A stretch of DNA of 64,000 bases from Undibacterium sp. KW1 (lineage in GTDB: Bacteria > Pseudomonadota > Gammaproteobacteria > Burkholderiales > Burkholderiaceae_D). The notes beneath the pieces were generated by a model, which did not search any database, was not told where the DNA came from, and worked only from the letters and a program-made list of their open reading frames with translations. Made by a program: the position numbers and the translations under genes. Numbering within the stretch: the first letter of the stretch is position 1; every line of letters begins with the position of its first letter. The stretch spans positions 6,076,001-6,140,000 of the forward strand of contig NZ_AP018439.1 of NCBI RefSeq assembly GCF_009937955.1, given 5' to 3'. Below are positions 8,229 to 16,312 of the stretch, piece after piece.

Positions 8229-9209
8229 ATGCAATTGAAAAATTTGCTCCGTTCCGGCCTGTTCAGTTCTTCCATCCTCGCTGGCATTGCCGTGTTTGGC
8301 ATTCCCGCCATCAGCGCTCACGCTGCTGCACCGATGGCGAAAACCAGCGCACCCGGCTTTTACCGCACCATGCTCGGTGATTTTGAAGTCACTGTCCTGT
8401 CTGATGGCACAGTATCCCTGCCTGTCGATAAGTTGCTGACCAATACTACGCCAGAAAAAGTTGGCAAGGCACTCGCCAAATACCATCAACAGAGCCCACT
8501 CGTAACTTCGGTGAATGCATATCTGATCAACACCGGCAGCAAGCTGGTATTGATAGATAGCGGCGCCGGTGTCTTCTTTGGCCCTACCCTGGGTAAACTG
8601 CAGTCCAGCCTCAAAGCATCCGGCTACCAGCCTGAGCAAATCGACGAAATTTACATCACCCACATGCACGCCGACCACATCGGTGGCCTCGTAGATGGTG
8701 ACAAGGCAGCGTTCCCAAATGCTATCGTGCGCATAGACCAGCATGACACCGATTACTGGTTGAGCCAGGCCAACCTGGACAAGGCCACTGGTGATGCCAA
8801 GGGTAGCTTTGAAAAGTCCATCGCCATCCTGAAGCCCTATGTGCAGACTGGCAAGCTGAAATCTTTCGAAGGTGACACCGGACTGGTACCCGGCGTCAAG
8901 GCAGTAGCCTCCCATGGTCATACCCCTGGCCACAGCATCTACAAGGTAGAGAGCAAAGGCCAGACCCTGGTTTTGTGGGGTGACCTCATGCACGTCGCTG
9001 CAGTGCAGTTTGCAGATCCGTCTGTCACCATACAATTCGATAGCGATAGCAAGGCAGCCTATGCGCAAAGACAAAAAGCCTATGCTGATGCAGCGCAGCA
9101 TGGCTATCTCATCGGTGCCGCTCACCTGTCCTTCCCTGCCCTGGGTTATGTACACAAAGAAGGCAAGGGTTATGCCTGGACACCACTGAATTACGCACCC
9201 CTGCCATAA
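8229..9209 (+). CDS. Exported MBL-fold metallo-hydrolase
   Basis: A 326-residue metallo-beta-lactamase-fold hydrolase with an N-terminal signal peptide (about 1-33, ending near AHAA). The zinc site is complete: H145-x-H147-x-D149-H150 in THMHADHIGG, His229/His231 in the SHGHTPGH segment, and the bridging Asp252 in LWGDLMH. The N-terminal part (SVNAYLINTGSKLVLIDSG) resembles the methyl-parathion-hydrolase and lactonase-like branch of the superfamily, so a periplasmic esterase, lactonase or organophosphate-hydrolase activity is possible. The start follows AAGGA. A strong intrinsic terminator follows at 9240-9287. It lies directly downstream of the IS. Confidence 0.88.
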   Translation: MQLKNLLRSGLFSSSILAGIAVFGIPAISAHAAAPMAKTSAPGFYRTMLGDFEVTVLSDGTVSLPVDKLLTNTTPEKVGKALAKYHQQSPLVTSVNAYLINTGSKLVLIDSGAGVFFGPTLGKLQSSLKASGYQPEQIDEIYITHMHADHIGGLVDGDKAAFPNAIVRIDQHDTDYWLSQANLDKATGDAKGSFEKSIAILKPYVQTGKLKSFEGDTGLVPGVKAVASHGHTPGHSIYKVESKGQTLVLWGDLMHVAAVQFADPSVTIQFDSDSKAAYAQRQKAYADAAQHGYLIGAAHLSFPALGYVHKEGKGYAWTPLNYAPLP

Positions 9210-9239
9210 TTTGAATTGTCATCTGCCTGATTGACAGTA

Positions 9240-9287
9240 CCCGGCAAATCGGACACAGTGCAAACTCTGTCCTTTGCCGGGATTTTT
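9240..9287 (+). terminator. Intrinsic terminator after the MBL hydrolase gene
   Basis: A perfect 9-bp outer stem (CCCGGCAAA at 9240-9248, TTTGCCGGG at 9273-9281) encloses a second stem built on GGACA/TGTCC. It is followed by ATTTTT at 9282-9287. The U-tract directly abuts the ATG of the P450 gene at 9288. Confidence 0.8.
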
Positions 9288-10526
9288 ATGCCTTCTCAGT
9301 ATCAGAATACCGTCACATCAGCGCCGCTTATCACTGATGATTTTGACCTGCGCCACCTGCCCGCAGACTTTTACCAGAATCCCTATCCGTACTACCATGC
9401 CTTGCGTGAACAGACACCCGTGCGCAAGATGCCGGATGACTCTTACCTGCTGACACGCTATGCCGACCTGGTGCATGTCTATAAGGATGCCAAGACTTTC
9501 AGTTCAGACAAGAAGCAGGAATTCAAACCCCGCTATGGTGATTCGCTGCTGTATGAACATCACACCAATAGCCTGGTCTTCAATGACCCGCCACTGCACA
9601 CAAGAGTACGTCGCCTCATCATGGGTGGCCTGACACCTGCAGCCATGGCCGAAACCGAACCCGGCCTCATCAAACTGGTGGATGGCTTGCTGGATAAGAT
9701 GGAGAACAAAAACGAAGTCGATCTCATCAGAGATTTCGCCTCCGCCATACCGGTAGAAATCATCGGTAATCTGCTGGCCGTGCCGCATGATGAACGCGAA
9801 CCCTTGCGTGAATGGTCACTCGCCATCCTCGGTGCACTGGAGCCAGCCATCACACCAGAATTTTTTGCCTATGCCAATCAATGTGTCGCTGAATTTTTGG
9901 ACTATCTAAAACAATTGGTGGCACAACGCCGCCTGCATCCCGGTGACCCCAAAACCGATATGCTGACCCGCCTCATAGAAGGCGAAGCCAATGGTGAGAA
10001 ACTGACTGAAACCGAGCTCTTGCAAAACTGTGTCTTCCTGCTCAATGCCGGGCATGAAACCACCACCAACCTGATAGGCAATGGCCTGGTGGCCCTGCAG
10101 GAATGGCCAGAACAAAAAGCCCGCCTGATCGCCCAGCCAGAAATGATCAACACCGCCATAGAAGAATTCCTGCGCTTTGAAAGTTCCAACCAGTTGGGCA
10201 ACCGCATGACGACGGTGGATACGCAGATCGGCGATGTCGCTATCGCCGCTGGCAGCCGCATCAGTCTATGCATAGGTGCGGCCAACCGCGATCCCTTGCA
10301 ATTCCCTGATCCTGACCAGCTCGACCTCAGCCGCAGCCCGAACCGTCATCTGGCTTTCGCCTCCGGCATACACCAGTGCGCGGGCATGTTTTTGGCTCGG
10401 CTGGAAGGCAGGGTAGCAATTTCCCGTCTGCTGGCACGCTTCCCGAATTACCAATTAAGCGCAGCACCTGTCAGAGGTGGACGCGCACGCTTCCGCGGTT
10501 TTTTATCTGTACCCTGCAAACTATAA
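9288..10526 (+). CDS. Cytochrome P450
   Basis: A 412-residue soluble bacterial P450 (monooxygenase). The I-helix oxygen-binding motif is LNAGHETTTN, the K-helix ExxR is seen in EEFLRFES, and the heme-ligating Cys364 lies in FASGIHQCAGMFLARLEGR. It lacks a membrane anchor, so it should need separate ferredoxin and reductase partners, none of which are encoded nearby. The ATG at 9288 gives the usual N-terminus (about 25 residues before the DLRHLP segment) but has no ribosome binding site, because an intrinsic terminator lies immediately upstream. Its substrate is unknown. A binding protein for small polar ligands follows 31 bp downstream. Confidence 0.93.
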   Translation: MPSQYQNTVTSAPLITDDFDLRHLPADFYQNPYPYYHALREQTPVRKMPDDSYLLTRYADLVHVYKDAKTFSSDKKQEFKPRYGDSLLYEHHTNSLVFNDPPLHTRVRRLIMGGLTPAAMAETEPGLIKLVDGLLDKMENKNEVDLIRDFASAIPVEIIGNLLAVPHDEREPLREWSLAILGALEPAITPEFFAYANQCVAEFLDYLKQLVAQRRLHPGDPKTDMLTRLIEGEANGEKLTETELLQNCVFLLNAGHETTTNLIGNGLVALQEWPEQKARLIAQPEMINTAIEEFLRFESSNQLGNRMTTVDTQIGDVAIAAGSRISLCIGAANRDPLQFPDPDQLDLSRSPNRHLAFASGIHQCAGMFLARLEGRVAISRLLARFPNYQLSAAPVRGGRARFRGFLSVPCKL

Positions 10527-10557
10527 AACGACTCACAACAAAAAATACGGAGACAAA

Positions 10558-11730
10558 ATGAAGACAATTACCCTCATCAAAAAAAACCTGCTCGCGACAG
10601 CAGCGATCATGCTCTGCGCCAGCCTCAGTATCAATGCCCAGGCACAGATCAAGATAGGCGTCACAATTTCATCGACGGGCCCGGCTGCCTCTCTGGGCAT
10701 CCCCGAGAAAAATGCGATCGCCATGCTGCCCAAGGAAATCGCGGGTAAAAAAGTCGACTACATCGTCCTCGACGATGCCTCCGATACCACGCAAACCGTG
10801 ACCAATACCCGCAAGTTGATTTCGGAAGAAAAAGTCGATGCCATCATAGGCTCGACCACCACGCCAAACTCCCTCGCCATGCTCGGTGTCATCGGTGAAG
10901 GCAAGACCCCGACCATCAGCCTAGCATCCAGCAACCGCATCATAGAACCTATGGATGCGAATAAATCCTGGATGTTCAAGACTCCACAAACCGACACCAT
11001 GATGGCGATTGCGATTGCTGAAGACATGAGCAAAAAAGGCGCCAAGACCATGGGCTTCATCGGTTTCTCAGATGCCCTCGGTGAAGCCTTCCTGGTCGAA
11101 GTGACGAAGTATGCCGAGCTCAAAAAGATCAAGGTCGTGGCGACAGAACGCTTCAGCCGCAATGACAACAGCGTCGTCGGCCAGGTCTTGAAATTGATGT
11201 CCAGTAATCCCGACGCCATCGTCGTCGGCGCCTCCGGCACACCCGCCGCCCTGCCACCAAAAACCCTGGCAGAACGCGGTTACAAAGGCCGCATCTACCA
11301 CAACCACGGCGTCGCCAACAGCGACTTCCTGCGCGTCTGCGGCAAAGACTGCGACGGCACCTTCCTGCCAACTGGCCCGGTCATGGTCGCCAAACAACTG
11401 GCCGACAACAACCCTGTCAAAAAAGCGGCTCTGGATTTCTCCAACAAGTTTGAAACCACCTATGGCGCTGGCAGCCTGGCCGCGTTTGCCTCCTATGCCT
11501 GGGACGCTGGCCTGCTGCTACAACAAGCCATCCCCACCGCCTTGAAAAAAGCAGCGCCCGGCACAGCAGAATTCCGCGCAGCCTTGCGCGATGCCCTGGA
11601 AGCGACCCAGGGTCTGGCGACTACCAACGGCGTTGTCAACATGAGCAAATCCGATCACCTGGGCCTAGATCAAAGAGCGCGTGTCATGGTGCAGATCAAG
11701 GGTGGGAAGTGGGTTTATCAGGCGGAGTAA
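10558..11730 (+). CDS. ABC transporter substrate-binding protein (Leu/Ile/Val-type)
   Basis: A 390-residue periplasmic binding protein of the branched-chain amino acid type (Peripla_BP_6). The signal peptide is about 1-25 (KNLLATAAIMLCASLSINAQA). The mature part starts with the typical IKIGVTISSTGPAASLGIP segment. It starts at an ATG preceded by GGAG 8 nt upstream. No permease or ATPase genes are adjacent, so it either works with a transporter encoded elsewhere or serves as a sensor. Its closeness to the P450 gene suggests a shared ligand, possibly an aromatic compound, but this is inference. Confidence 0.9.
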   Translation: MKTITLIKKNLLATAAIMLCASLSINAQAQIKIGVTISSTGPAASLGIPEKNAIAMLPKEIAGKKVDYIVLDDASDTTQTVTNTRKLISEEKVDAIIGSTTTPNSLAMLGVIGEGKTPTISLASSNRIIEPMDANKSWMFKTPQTDTMMAIAIAEDMSKKGAKTMGFIGFSDALGEAFLVEVTKYAELKKIKVVATERFSRNDNSVVGQVLKLMSSNPDAIVVGASGTPAALPPKTLAERGYKGRIYHNHGVANSDFLRVCGKDCDGTFLPTGPVMVAKQLADNNPVKKAALDFSNKFETTYGAGSLAAFASYAWDAGLLLQQAIPTALKKAAPGTAEFRAALRDALEATQGLATTNGVVNMSKSDHLGLDQRARVMVQIKGGKWVYQAE

Positions 11731-11814
11731 AGGTTAAGAAATTTGAGTTAGATTAATCAGTAGCAATTACGGCAATAGTCGCACTGACGTTGCGGTTGTT
11801 ATTGAATTTGACGT

Positions 11815-12120
11815 TGCTTTTGACGTTTGCAGTTCCCATGTGTAGCCGCCGCTTGTGCGGTACAGAAAATGGAAAAAGAAGAGCCGCTGTTTGAGCGAAG
11901 CGAGTTTCGGATCTTCCCATTTTTGTACCGCACAAACGGGAACCCCGCAGGGGCGGCTACGCCTGGGTCGCATTTCTTTGAATACTTTCTTTGGCGACGC
12001 AAAGAAAGAATTTCGGCCGCCGGGCCGAGACCCGGCCTGTGTCCACGAAGGGCAATCGTTTTAATAACGACCCAAATACACGACGAACGCCACTGGACTC
12101 CAGCCTGCGCTGGAGCGACG
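11815..12120. repeat. Dispersed structured repeat, copy 2
   Basis: A second, shorter copy of the element at 1-394. The left arm (about 11830-11872) and the right arm (about 11915-11944) are inverted versions of each other, built around TTGTGCGGTAC. They enclose a short centre of about 40 bp. The conserved block carries the stem CTTTCTTTG-gcgacg-CAAAGAAAG at 11985-12008, and the terminal palindrome built on CTCCAGC/GCTGGAG is at 12098-12115. The outer blocks are about 85-90% alike between copies, but the centre is not conserved. It fills most of the 590-bp gap between the two binding-protein genes. Confidence 0.8.
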
Positions 12121-12322
12121 TTAATACGGTAGCAATTTGTCGCCCTCAATTCATATAGCGCATCGCAAAAAACCAACCGCAACTAACACAAGCCCCCTCC
12201 CCCACTATCCCCCAAACCCATATCCAATATTACCCTCAACCCTCTGAAAAAATACAATCTTCCTCCAAGATAAAACCTCATGCTGACCCCGAAGCCAGCA
12301 GAAAAATACCTGGAGGACGACC
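12121..12322. other. Leader region of the BMP-type binding protein gene
   Basis: About 200 bp between the dispersed repeat and the next gene. It is C/A-rich on the plus strand, and no gene is seen. The only feature is a good ribosome binding site (GGAGG at 12312-12316) before the ATG at 12323. The promoter is presumably here but I cannot place it confidently. Confidence 0.4.
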
Positions 12323-13345
12323 ATGCAAACCCGCATCCGCAACACCACAATCATCAGGGCAGTGCTACTGATGATCACCTTCATGCTCAGCATGACAAAC
12401 AGCCCAGCCACTGCCGCAGAAGCACAAAAAATCTTCTACGTACGCCCAGCCCCCGACAACGATGACCCTTACCTGCAACAAGGCAGCGATGGCATCAAAC
12501 AGGCAGCGCAGATGTACCAGATGCAGGCAACTACCCTGGCCAGCCAGGCCGACCGTGCAGGCAGACAAAAGCAGCTGAAAAATGCCATCAGGCTGGGAGC
12601 GAATATCGTCGTCATGATAGGGTATGAATTCAGGGAATTGCTTGATACCGTGCCACACACTGCACCTAACGTTCGCTTCGTCATGCTGGAACAGTGCATT
12701 GCTAATCCACCACCGAATCTACTTTGCATCAGTTTTCGCGAAAGCGAAGCCAGCTATCTGGCGGGCATGGAGGCAGCGCTGGTATCAGCTAGCGGCAAGA
12801 TAGGTGTCATAGGTGCAGTGAAAACGCCATTGAAACAAAAGCCTGTTGATGCCTTCATCGCTGGTGCGAAGTCAATCAGGCCGGATGCTGACCTGAACCA
12901 TGTTGTCTGGATAGAAGGCAACCAGCCCTTCAATGACACAGGGCGTGCCGAAGTGTTGGCGAAGAGCATGCTGGCTGATGGTGTGGATATGATCTATGCC
13001 GCTGCTGGTAGCAGCAATAATGGGGTGTTCAAAGCACTTGCTGGCAACAGCAAGGCGCGGGCCATAGGCAATTATGTGAATCAATGCCCGAAGAATGCGG
13101 GCAAGGTTATCGACAATATGCAGGTACATGGTGATACGGCCATCAGCCTGGCAGTTGCGGCCATTTTGGGCGGATCAACAGCGACCAGAATTGAATATGG
13201 TTTGAAAGAAGGCGCAGTATCTTTGACCGGTATCAGCACCGATGCAGCATATTCCGATTGCGATATCCTGCGCCAGCGGCCTGTGCTGCAAAAACTGCGT
13301 GAAGCCAGTCAGGCGATTATCAAGGGCAAGTTGAAAGTGGAATAA
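12323..13345 (+). CDS. BMP-family substrate-binding protein (nucleoside/purine type)
   Basis: A 340-residue protein with a signal peptide (about 1-31) and a basic-membrane-protein (Bmp, PF02608) fold. Typical segments are the early GIKQAAQMY helix, GANIVVMIGYEFRELL, SYLAGMEAALVS and the AGSSNNGVFKA loop. Family members bind purine nucleosides or related bases for ABC import or sensing. It starts at an ATG after GGAGG. There is no ABC permease or ATPase beside it. It points toward the convergent purine degradation genes (guaD, xdhA-C), so a purine ligand is a reasonable guess. Confidence 0.82.
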   Translation: MQTRIRNTTIIRAVLLMITFMLSMTNSPATAAEAQKIFYVRPAPDNDDPYLQQGSDGIKQAAQMYQMQATTLASQADRAGRQKQLKNAIRLGANIVVMIGYEFRELLDTVPHTAPNVRFVMLEQCIANPPPNLLCISFRESEASYLAGMEAALVSASGKIGVIGAVKTPLKQKPVDAFIAGAKSIRPDADLNHVVWIEGNQPFNDTGRAEVLAKSMLADGVDMIYAAAGSSNNGVFKALAGNSKARAIGNYVNQCPKNAGKVIDNMQVHGDTAISLAVAAILGGSTATRIEYGLKEGAVSLTGISTDAAYSDCDILRQRPVLQKLREASQAIIKGKLKVE

Positions 13346-13380
13346 GAAGGTGTAGCGCAAAGTGCGTGTGCAAGAGGCGC

Positions 13381-13407
13381 GGTAGGGTGCGCATGGCGCA
13401 CCCTACC
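13381..13407. terminator. Perfect hairpin between convergent genes (REP-like, possible bidirectional terminator)
   Basis: A perfect 12-bp stem (GGTAGGGTGCGC at 13381-13392 and its complement at 13396-13407) with a 3-nt loop sits between the convergent BMP gene and tautomerase gene. No U-tract follows on either strand. Sequences of the GTAGGGTGCGC type are common dispersed palindromes in proteobacteria, so it may be a REP-like repeat used as a transcript end. Confidence 0.55.
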
Positions 13408-13437
13408 AAGACTTCTTGACTTGAATTTATTCAGATT

Positions 13438-13626
13438 CTATTTCTTGTCCGACCACAAAGTCCCGCCAGACGCCCAGTCTTCACGCTTGATTTCCTGAAT
13501 GATGATATCCACAGCGTCAAGAGAACAACCCAGAGTCTGGGCGCTGGCTTCGGTGACGGCTTTGACGAAAGCACGTTTTTGCTCGAGCGTGCGGCCCTCA
13601 AACATTTGCACATTGATGGTGGGCAT
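13438..13626 (-). CDS. 4-oxalocrotonate tautomerase family protein
   Basis: A 62-residue member of the tautomerase superfamily, which works as a small oligomer in the cytoplasm. The start at 13626 is chosen because it places the catalytic Pro directly after the initiator Met (MPTINVQMFEGRTLEQKRAF), as needed for the Pro-1 general base. An upstream in-frame ATG would hide it. The conserved Arg of this family may be seen in the GRTLEQ region. Family enzymes convert 2-hydroxymuconate-like enols. Its link with the purine genes upstream is only positional. Confidence 0.88.
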   Translation of the reverse strand: MPTINVQMFEGRTLEQKRAFVKAVTEASAQTLGCSLDAVDIIIQEIKREDWASGGTLWSDKK

Positions 13627-13686
13627 GGTTTTTCCTTGAAAGGTGTTGAACAATACCCACCATCATAAATCAGTCAGACAAGATTT

Positions 13687-15006
13687 TCACAACTGACGCT
13701 GATGGACCAGTTTGCCAGCTGCATATGTTGCAGCCACTGTCCTGTCATCCCCCAGCAAGGCCAGGGCAAACAGCAATTCATCCAGGCTCTCGGTGTGCCC
13801 GGTACGGCGTGCCAGCAAGGGCGTGGCTTGCGGGTCGAGCACAATGAAATCGGCTTCTGCCTCCTTGACGAAATTGCCTATCGTGCCTTCAAGCTGCATG
13901 CTGCGTGCACCACCCAGCGTCGCCAGGTAAAACATGCGCAATGCTGGCAGGTAAGTGCCACCTAGGCGTGCCATCTTGTAGGCTTCATTCATGGTGCGCA
14001 ACATCGAGAATGAAGTGCCGCCACCAACATCGGTAGCCAGTGACAGACTGACTTGCTGGGCGTCGGCACGTTCAAAATTGAACAGGCCACTGCCGAGGAA
14101 GAGATTGGAAGTCGGGCACATCGCCACTGCTGATTGCGTTTCTGCCATGCGCGTACGGTCGGCATCGTCAAGCCAGATGCAGTGGCCGTACATGGCACGC
14201 GGGCGCAGCATGCCGTACTGGTCATACACATCGAGATAGCTGCGTGCTTTTGGATACAGGGACTTGACCCAGGCCACTTCGTCGATATTTTCTGCGACGT
14301 GGGTCTGCAGGAAGGTATCGGGATAAGCCTGCGCCAGTTCGCCTGCCAGCTGCATTTGTGCGTCGCTGGAGGTAGGTGCAAAGCGTGGGGTGATTGCATA
14401 CAACTGGCGGCCACGTTTATGCCATTTCTTAATCAGGGTTTCGCTGTCGCGTATGCCACCTTCTGCGGTATCGCGCAAGAATTCAGGACAATTCCTGTCC
14501 ATCAAGACCTTGCCTGCCACCATACGCAGATTGCGTGCTTCACTCTCGGCGAAAAAGGCTTCGACGGATTCAGGATGGACGGTGCAATACACCATGGCTG
14601 TGGTCGTGCCTGAGCGCAGCAATTCATCAATGAAGAAATGCGCGACCTGGGCACTGTGGTTGATGTCAGCAAACTGGCGTTCAGTCGGGAAGGTATAAGT
14701 CTCCAGCCAGGGCAGCAAACCGGGCGCTGGCGAGGCGATCATGTCGGTCTGGGGGTAGTGGATGTGGGTGTCGATAAAACCCGGCACAATGAGTTTGCCG
14801 CGGTAATCGATGACTTCTGTCCCTTCGGGCAGGCCCGCGTGCAATTGTGCATACTCGCCGGCGGCGGCGATCTTGCCGTCTTCAACAATCAACAGGCCGT
14901 CTTCATGCCAGGCATAAGCCTGCGCATGAAAAGCAGGGTCTTGCTGGAAATGCAGCACACTGGCGCGGTAGGCTTGCAGCGTGTTTTTACTTGAAATATT
15001 GCTCAT
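13687..15006 (-). CDS. guaD: Guanine deaminase
   Basis: A 439-residue amidohydrolase that converts guanine to xanthine and ammonia. The metal motif PGFIDTHIHYPQ is at about residues 75-86, further metal or substrate residues lie around YGHCIWLDD, and the C-terminal Asp is in ATDVGGGTSFSMLRT, a typical guanine deaminase segment. The ATG at 15006 is preceded by a purine-rich AAAGA. The longer frame back to 15054 gives an unrelated peptide. It lies downstream of xdhA-xdhB-xdhC on the same strand, so its xanthine product would feed the dehydrogenase encoded there. Confidence 0.93.
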   Translation of the reverse strand: MSNISSKNTLQAYRASVLHFQQDPAFHAQAYAWHEDGLLIVEDGKIAAAGEYAQLHAGLPEGTEVIDYRGKLIVPGFIDTHIHYPQTDMIASPAPGLLPWLETYTFPTERQFADINHSAQVAHFFIDELLRSGTTTAMVYCTVHPESVEAFFAESEARNLRMVAGKVLMDRNCPEFLRDTAEGGIRDSETLIKKWHKRGRQLYAITPRFAPTSSDAQMQLAGELAQAYPDTFLQTHVAENIDEVAWVKSLYPKARSYLDVYDQYGMLRPRAMYGHCIWLDDADRTRMAETQSAVAMCPTSNLFLGSGLFNFERADAQQVSLSLATDVGGGTSFSMLRTMNEAYKMARLGGTYLPALRMFYLATLGGARSMQLEGTIGNFVKEAEADFIVLDPQATPLLARRTGHTESLDELLFALALLGDDRTVAATYAAGKLVHQRQL

Positions 15007-15131
15007 CGTGGTCTTTCTGAATTCTGTCTTGCAGGCGCAATCAAGCCAGACCACGACTTGTTCATCAAGTCTGCCGGTCTGGCATCACATTCGCATTGAT
15101 CTGGTGGGTGCTAAGCGCTAACAGCGAGAGT

Positions 15132-16262
15132 TTAACGCTTAGCCAGCGAGTGCCGTTTGTCTGGGGCCTGTTTTTCTGCATTTGAGCTAAAAACATGCTG
15201 ACCTGCCTCAGCACCAATACGAGCTAATACGCGGCTAAGTTCTTTTTGCTGATGGATTTCTTGCTCTTCCCAAACCTGCAAGAGCTGGGCTACGACAGAG
15301 GCGGCAATCACTGCCGGTTGCTTGCCGTGTATGCCGGGCAAACCTATGGGGCAGACCATGTCATTGAGACGGGTAGCCGGTATGCCACGTTCACGCAGGC
15401 GGCGTTCAAACTGCACGCGCTTGGTTTGCGAGCCTATGAGGCCAAACCAGCCCACATCCGGCAGGCGCAAGATATGTTCAGACAGTTTCTGGTCCAGTGC
15501 ATGACTATGCGTGAGCACCAGGAAGGATGTGCCTGGTGCTGCCTTGGCTATCAGAGCTTCCGGCGTATCAGTCGCTTCTACCGTGACATTCGCGGCCAGC
15601 CTGGTGGGGAACATATCTTCGCGTTCATCGACCCAGGTGATACGGCAAGGCAAGTCCGCCATGGCACGGACGATGGCAGCACCGACATGCCCAGCGCCAA
15701 ACAGCATCAGGTGGGCGCGGTAAGCGAGGCAGGAATCGAGCAGCCAGCGCTGGCCTGCTGCATCAGTCAGGACCTGGCAAGGATTACTGGTATCAATTTG
15801 CACTGGCAAACCCGCAGGCCAGGCCGGGCCTGTCAGGTGCGTGCCATTGGCATCGCACAGCGTTGGTGCCGCATTGCTATCGAGCGCCAGCAAACGCCAG
15901 CTATCTTGCCCCAGACGCCAGCGCTGGTTCAGGCAATTCAGATAAGCCAGGCTGTCAGCCTGCACACGTTCAAAGGCCAGGTGCACGACACCACCACAGC
16001 ATTGGCCCAGGCTGGGGCCTAGCGGGAAGCGTTCAAGGCGACGCTGGGCAGCAAGCTGGCTTTCTGGTATGGCCAGCATGCTGCGAGCGATTTCTGTCGC
16101 CTTCATTTCGAGATGGCCGCCACCTATCGTGTCGAATAATTCATCTGCCGTGACCAGCATCTTGGCACCCGGCTCACGCGGGCCGGAACCCAATACCGTG
16201 GCAACCGTCACCAGTATCTTGGGAACGGATTGTGTGGCAATTGCATTTAACCAAAGCTTCAT
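15132..16262 (-). CDS. xdhC: Xanthine dehydrogenase accessory protein XdhC
   Basis: A 376-residue XdhC/CoxI-type protein that binds the molybdenum cofactor and helps its sulfuration and insertion into XdhB. The N-terminal XdhC domain carries TVATVLGSGPREPGAKML and the GQCCGG motif. The Rossmann-like C-terminal domain contains LMLFGAGHVG and the LIGSQTKRVQFERRLRERG segment typical of the family. It follows xdhB after a 50-bp gap that contains a perfect tandem 12-bp repeat. The order xdhA-xdhB-xdhC is the usual one. The last ~45 residues are a charged tail not common to all homologues. Confidence 0.93.
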   Translation of the reverse strand: MKLWLNAIATQSVPKILVTVATVLGSGPREPGAKMLVTADELFDTIGGGHLEMKATEIARSMLAIPESQLAAQRRLERFPLGPSLGQCCGGVVHLAFERVQADSLAYLNCLNQRWRLGQDSWRLLALDSNAAPTLCDANGTHLTGPAWPAGLPVQIDTSNPCQVLTDAAGQRWLLDSCLAYRAHLMLFGAGHVGAAIVRAMADLPCRITWVDEREDMFPTRLAANVTVEATDTPEALIAKAAPGTSFLVLTHSHALDQKLSEHILRLPDVGWFGLIGSQTKRVQFERRLRERGIPATRLNDMVCPIGLPGIHGKQPAVIAASVVAQLLQVWEEQEIHQQKELSRVLARIGAEAGQHVFSSNAEKQAPDKRHSLAKR

Positions 16263-16274
16263 GATGAACTCGCT

Positions 16275-16310
16275 TGTCTGACTTTATGTCTGACTTTATG
16301 TCTGACTTTA
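16275..16310. repeat. Three perfect tandem 12-bp repeats in the xdhB-xdhC gap
   Basis: The unit TGTCTGACTTTA occurs three times without change at 16275-16286, 16287-16298 and 16299-16310. The array fills nearly all of the space between the xdhB stop and the xdhC start. On the gene strand each unit begins with TAA, so it is non-coding there. Confidence 0.9.
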
Positions 16311-16312
16311 TC

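Noticed and set aside
8163..9155. 330-residue frame opposite the MBL hydrolase gene
   Set aside because: It is antisense to a gene with a signal peptide and a complete metal site.
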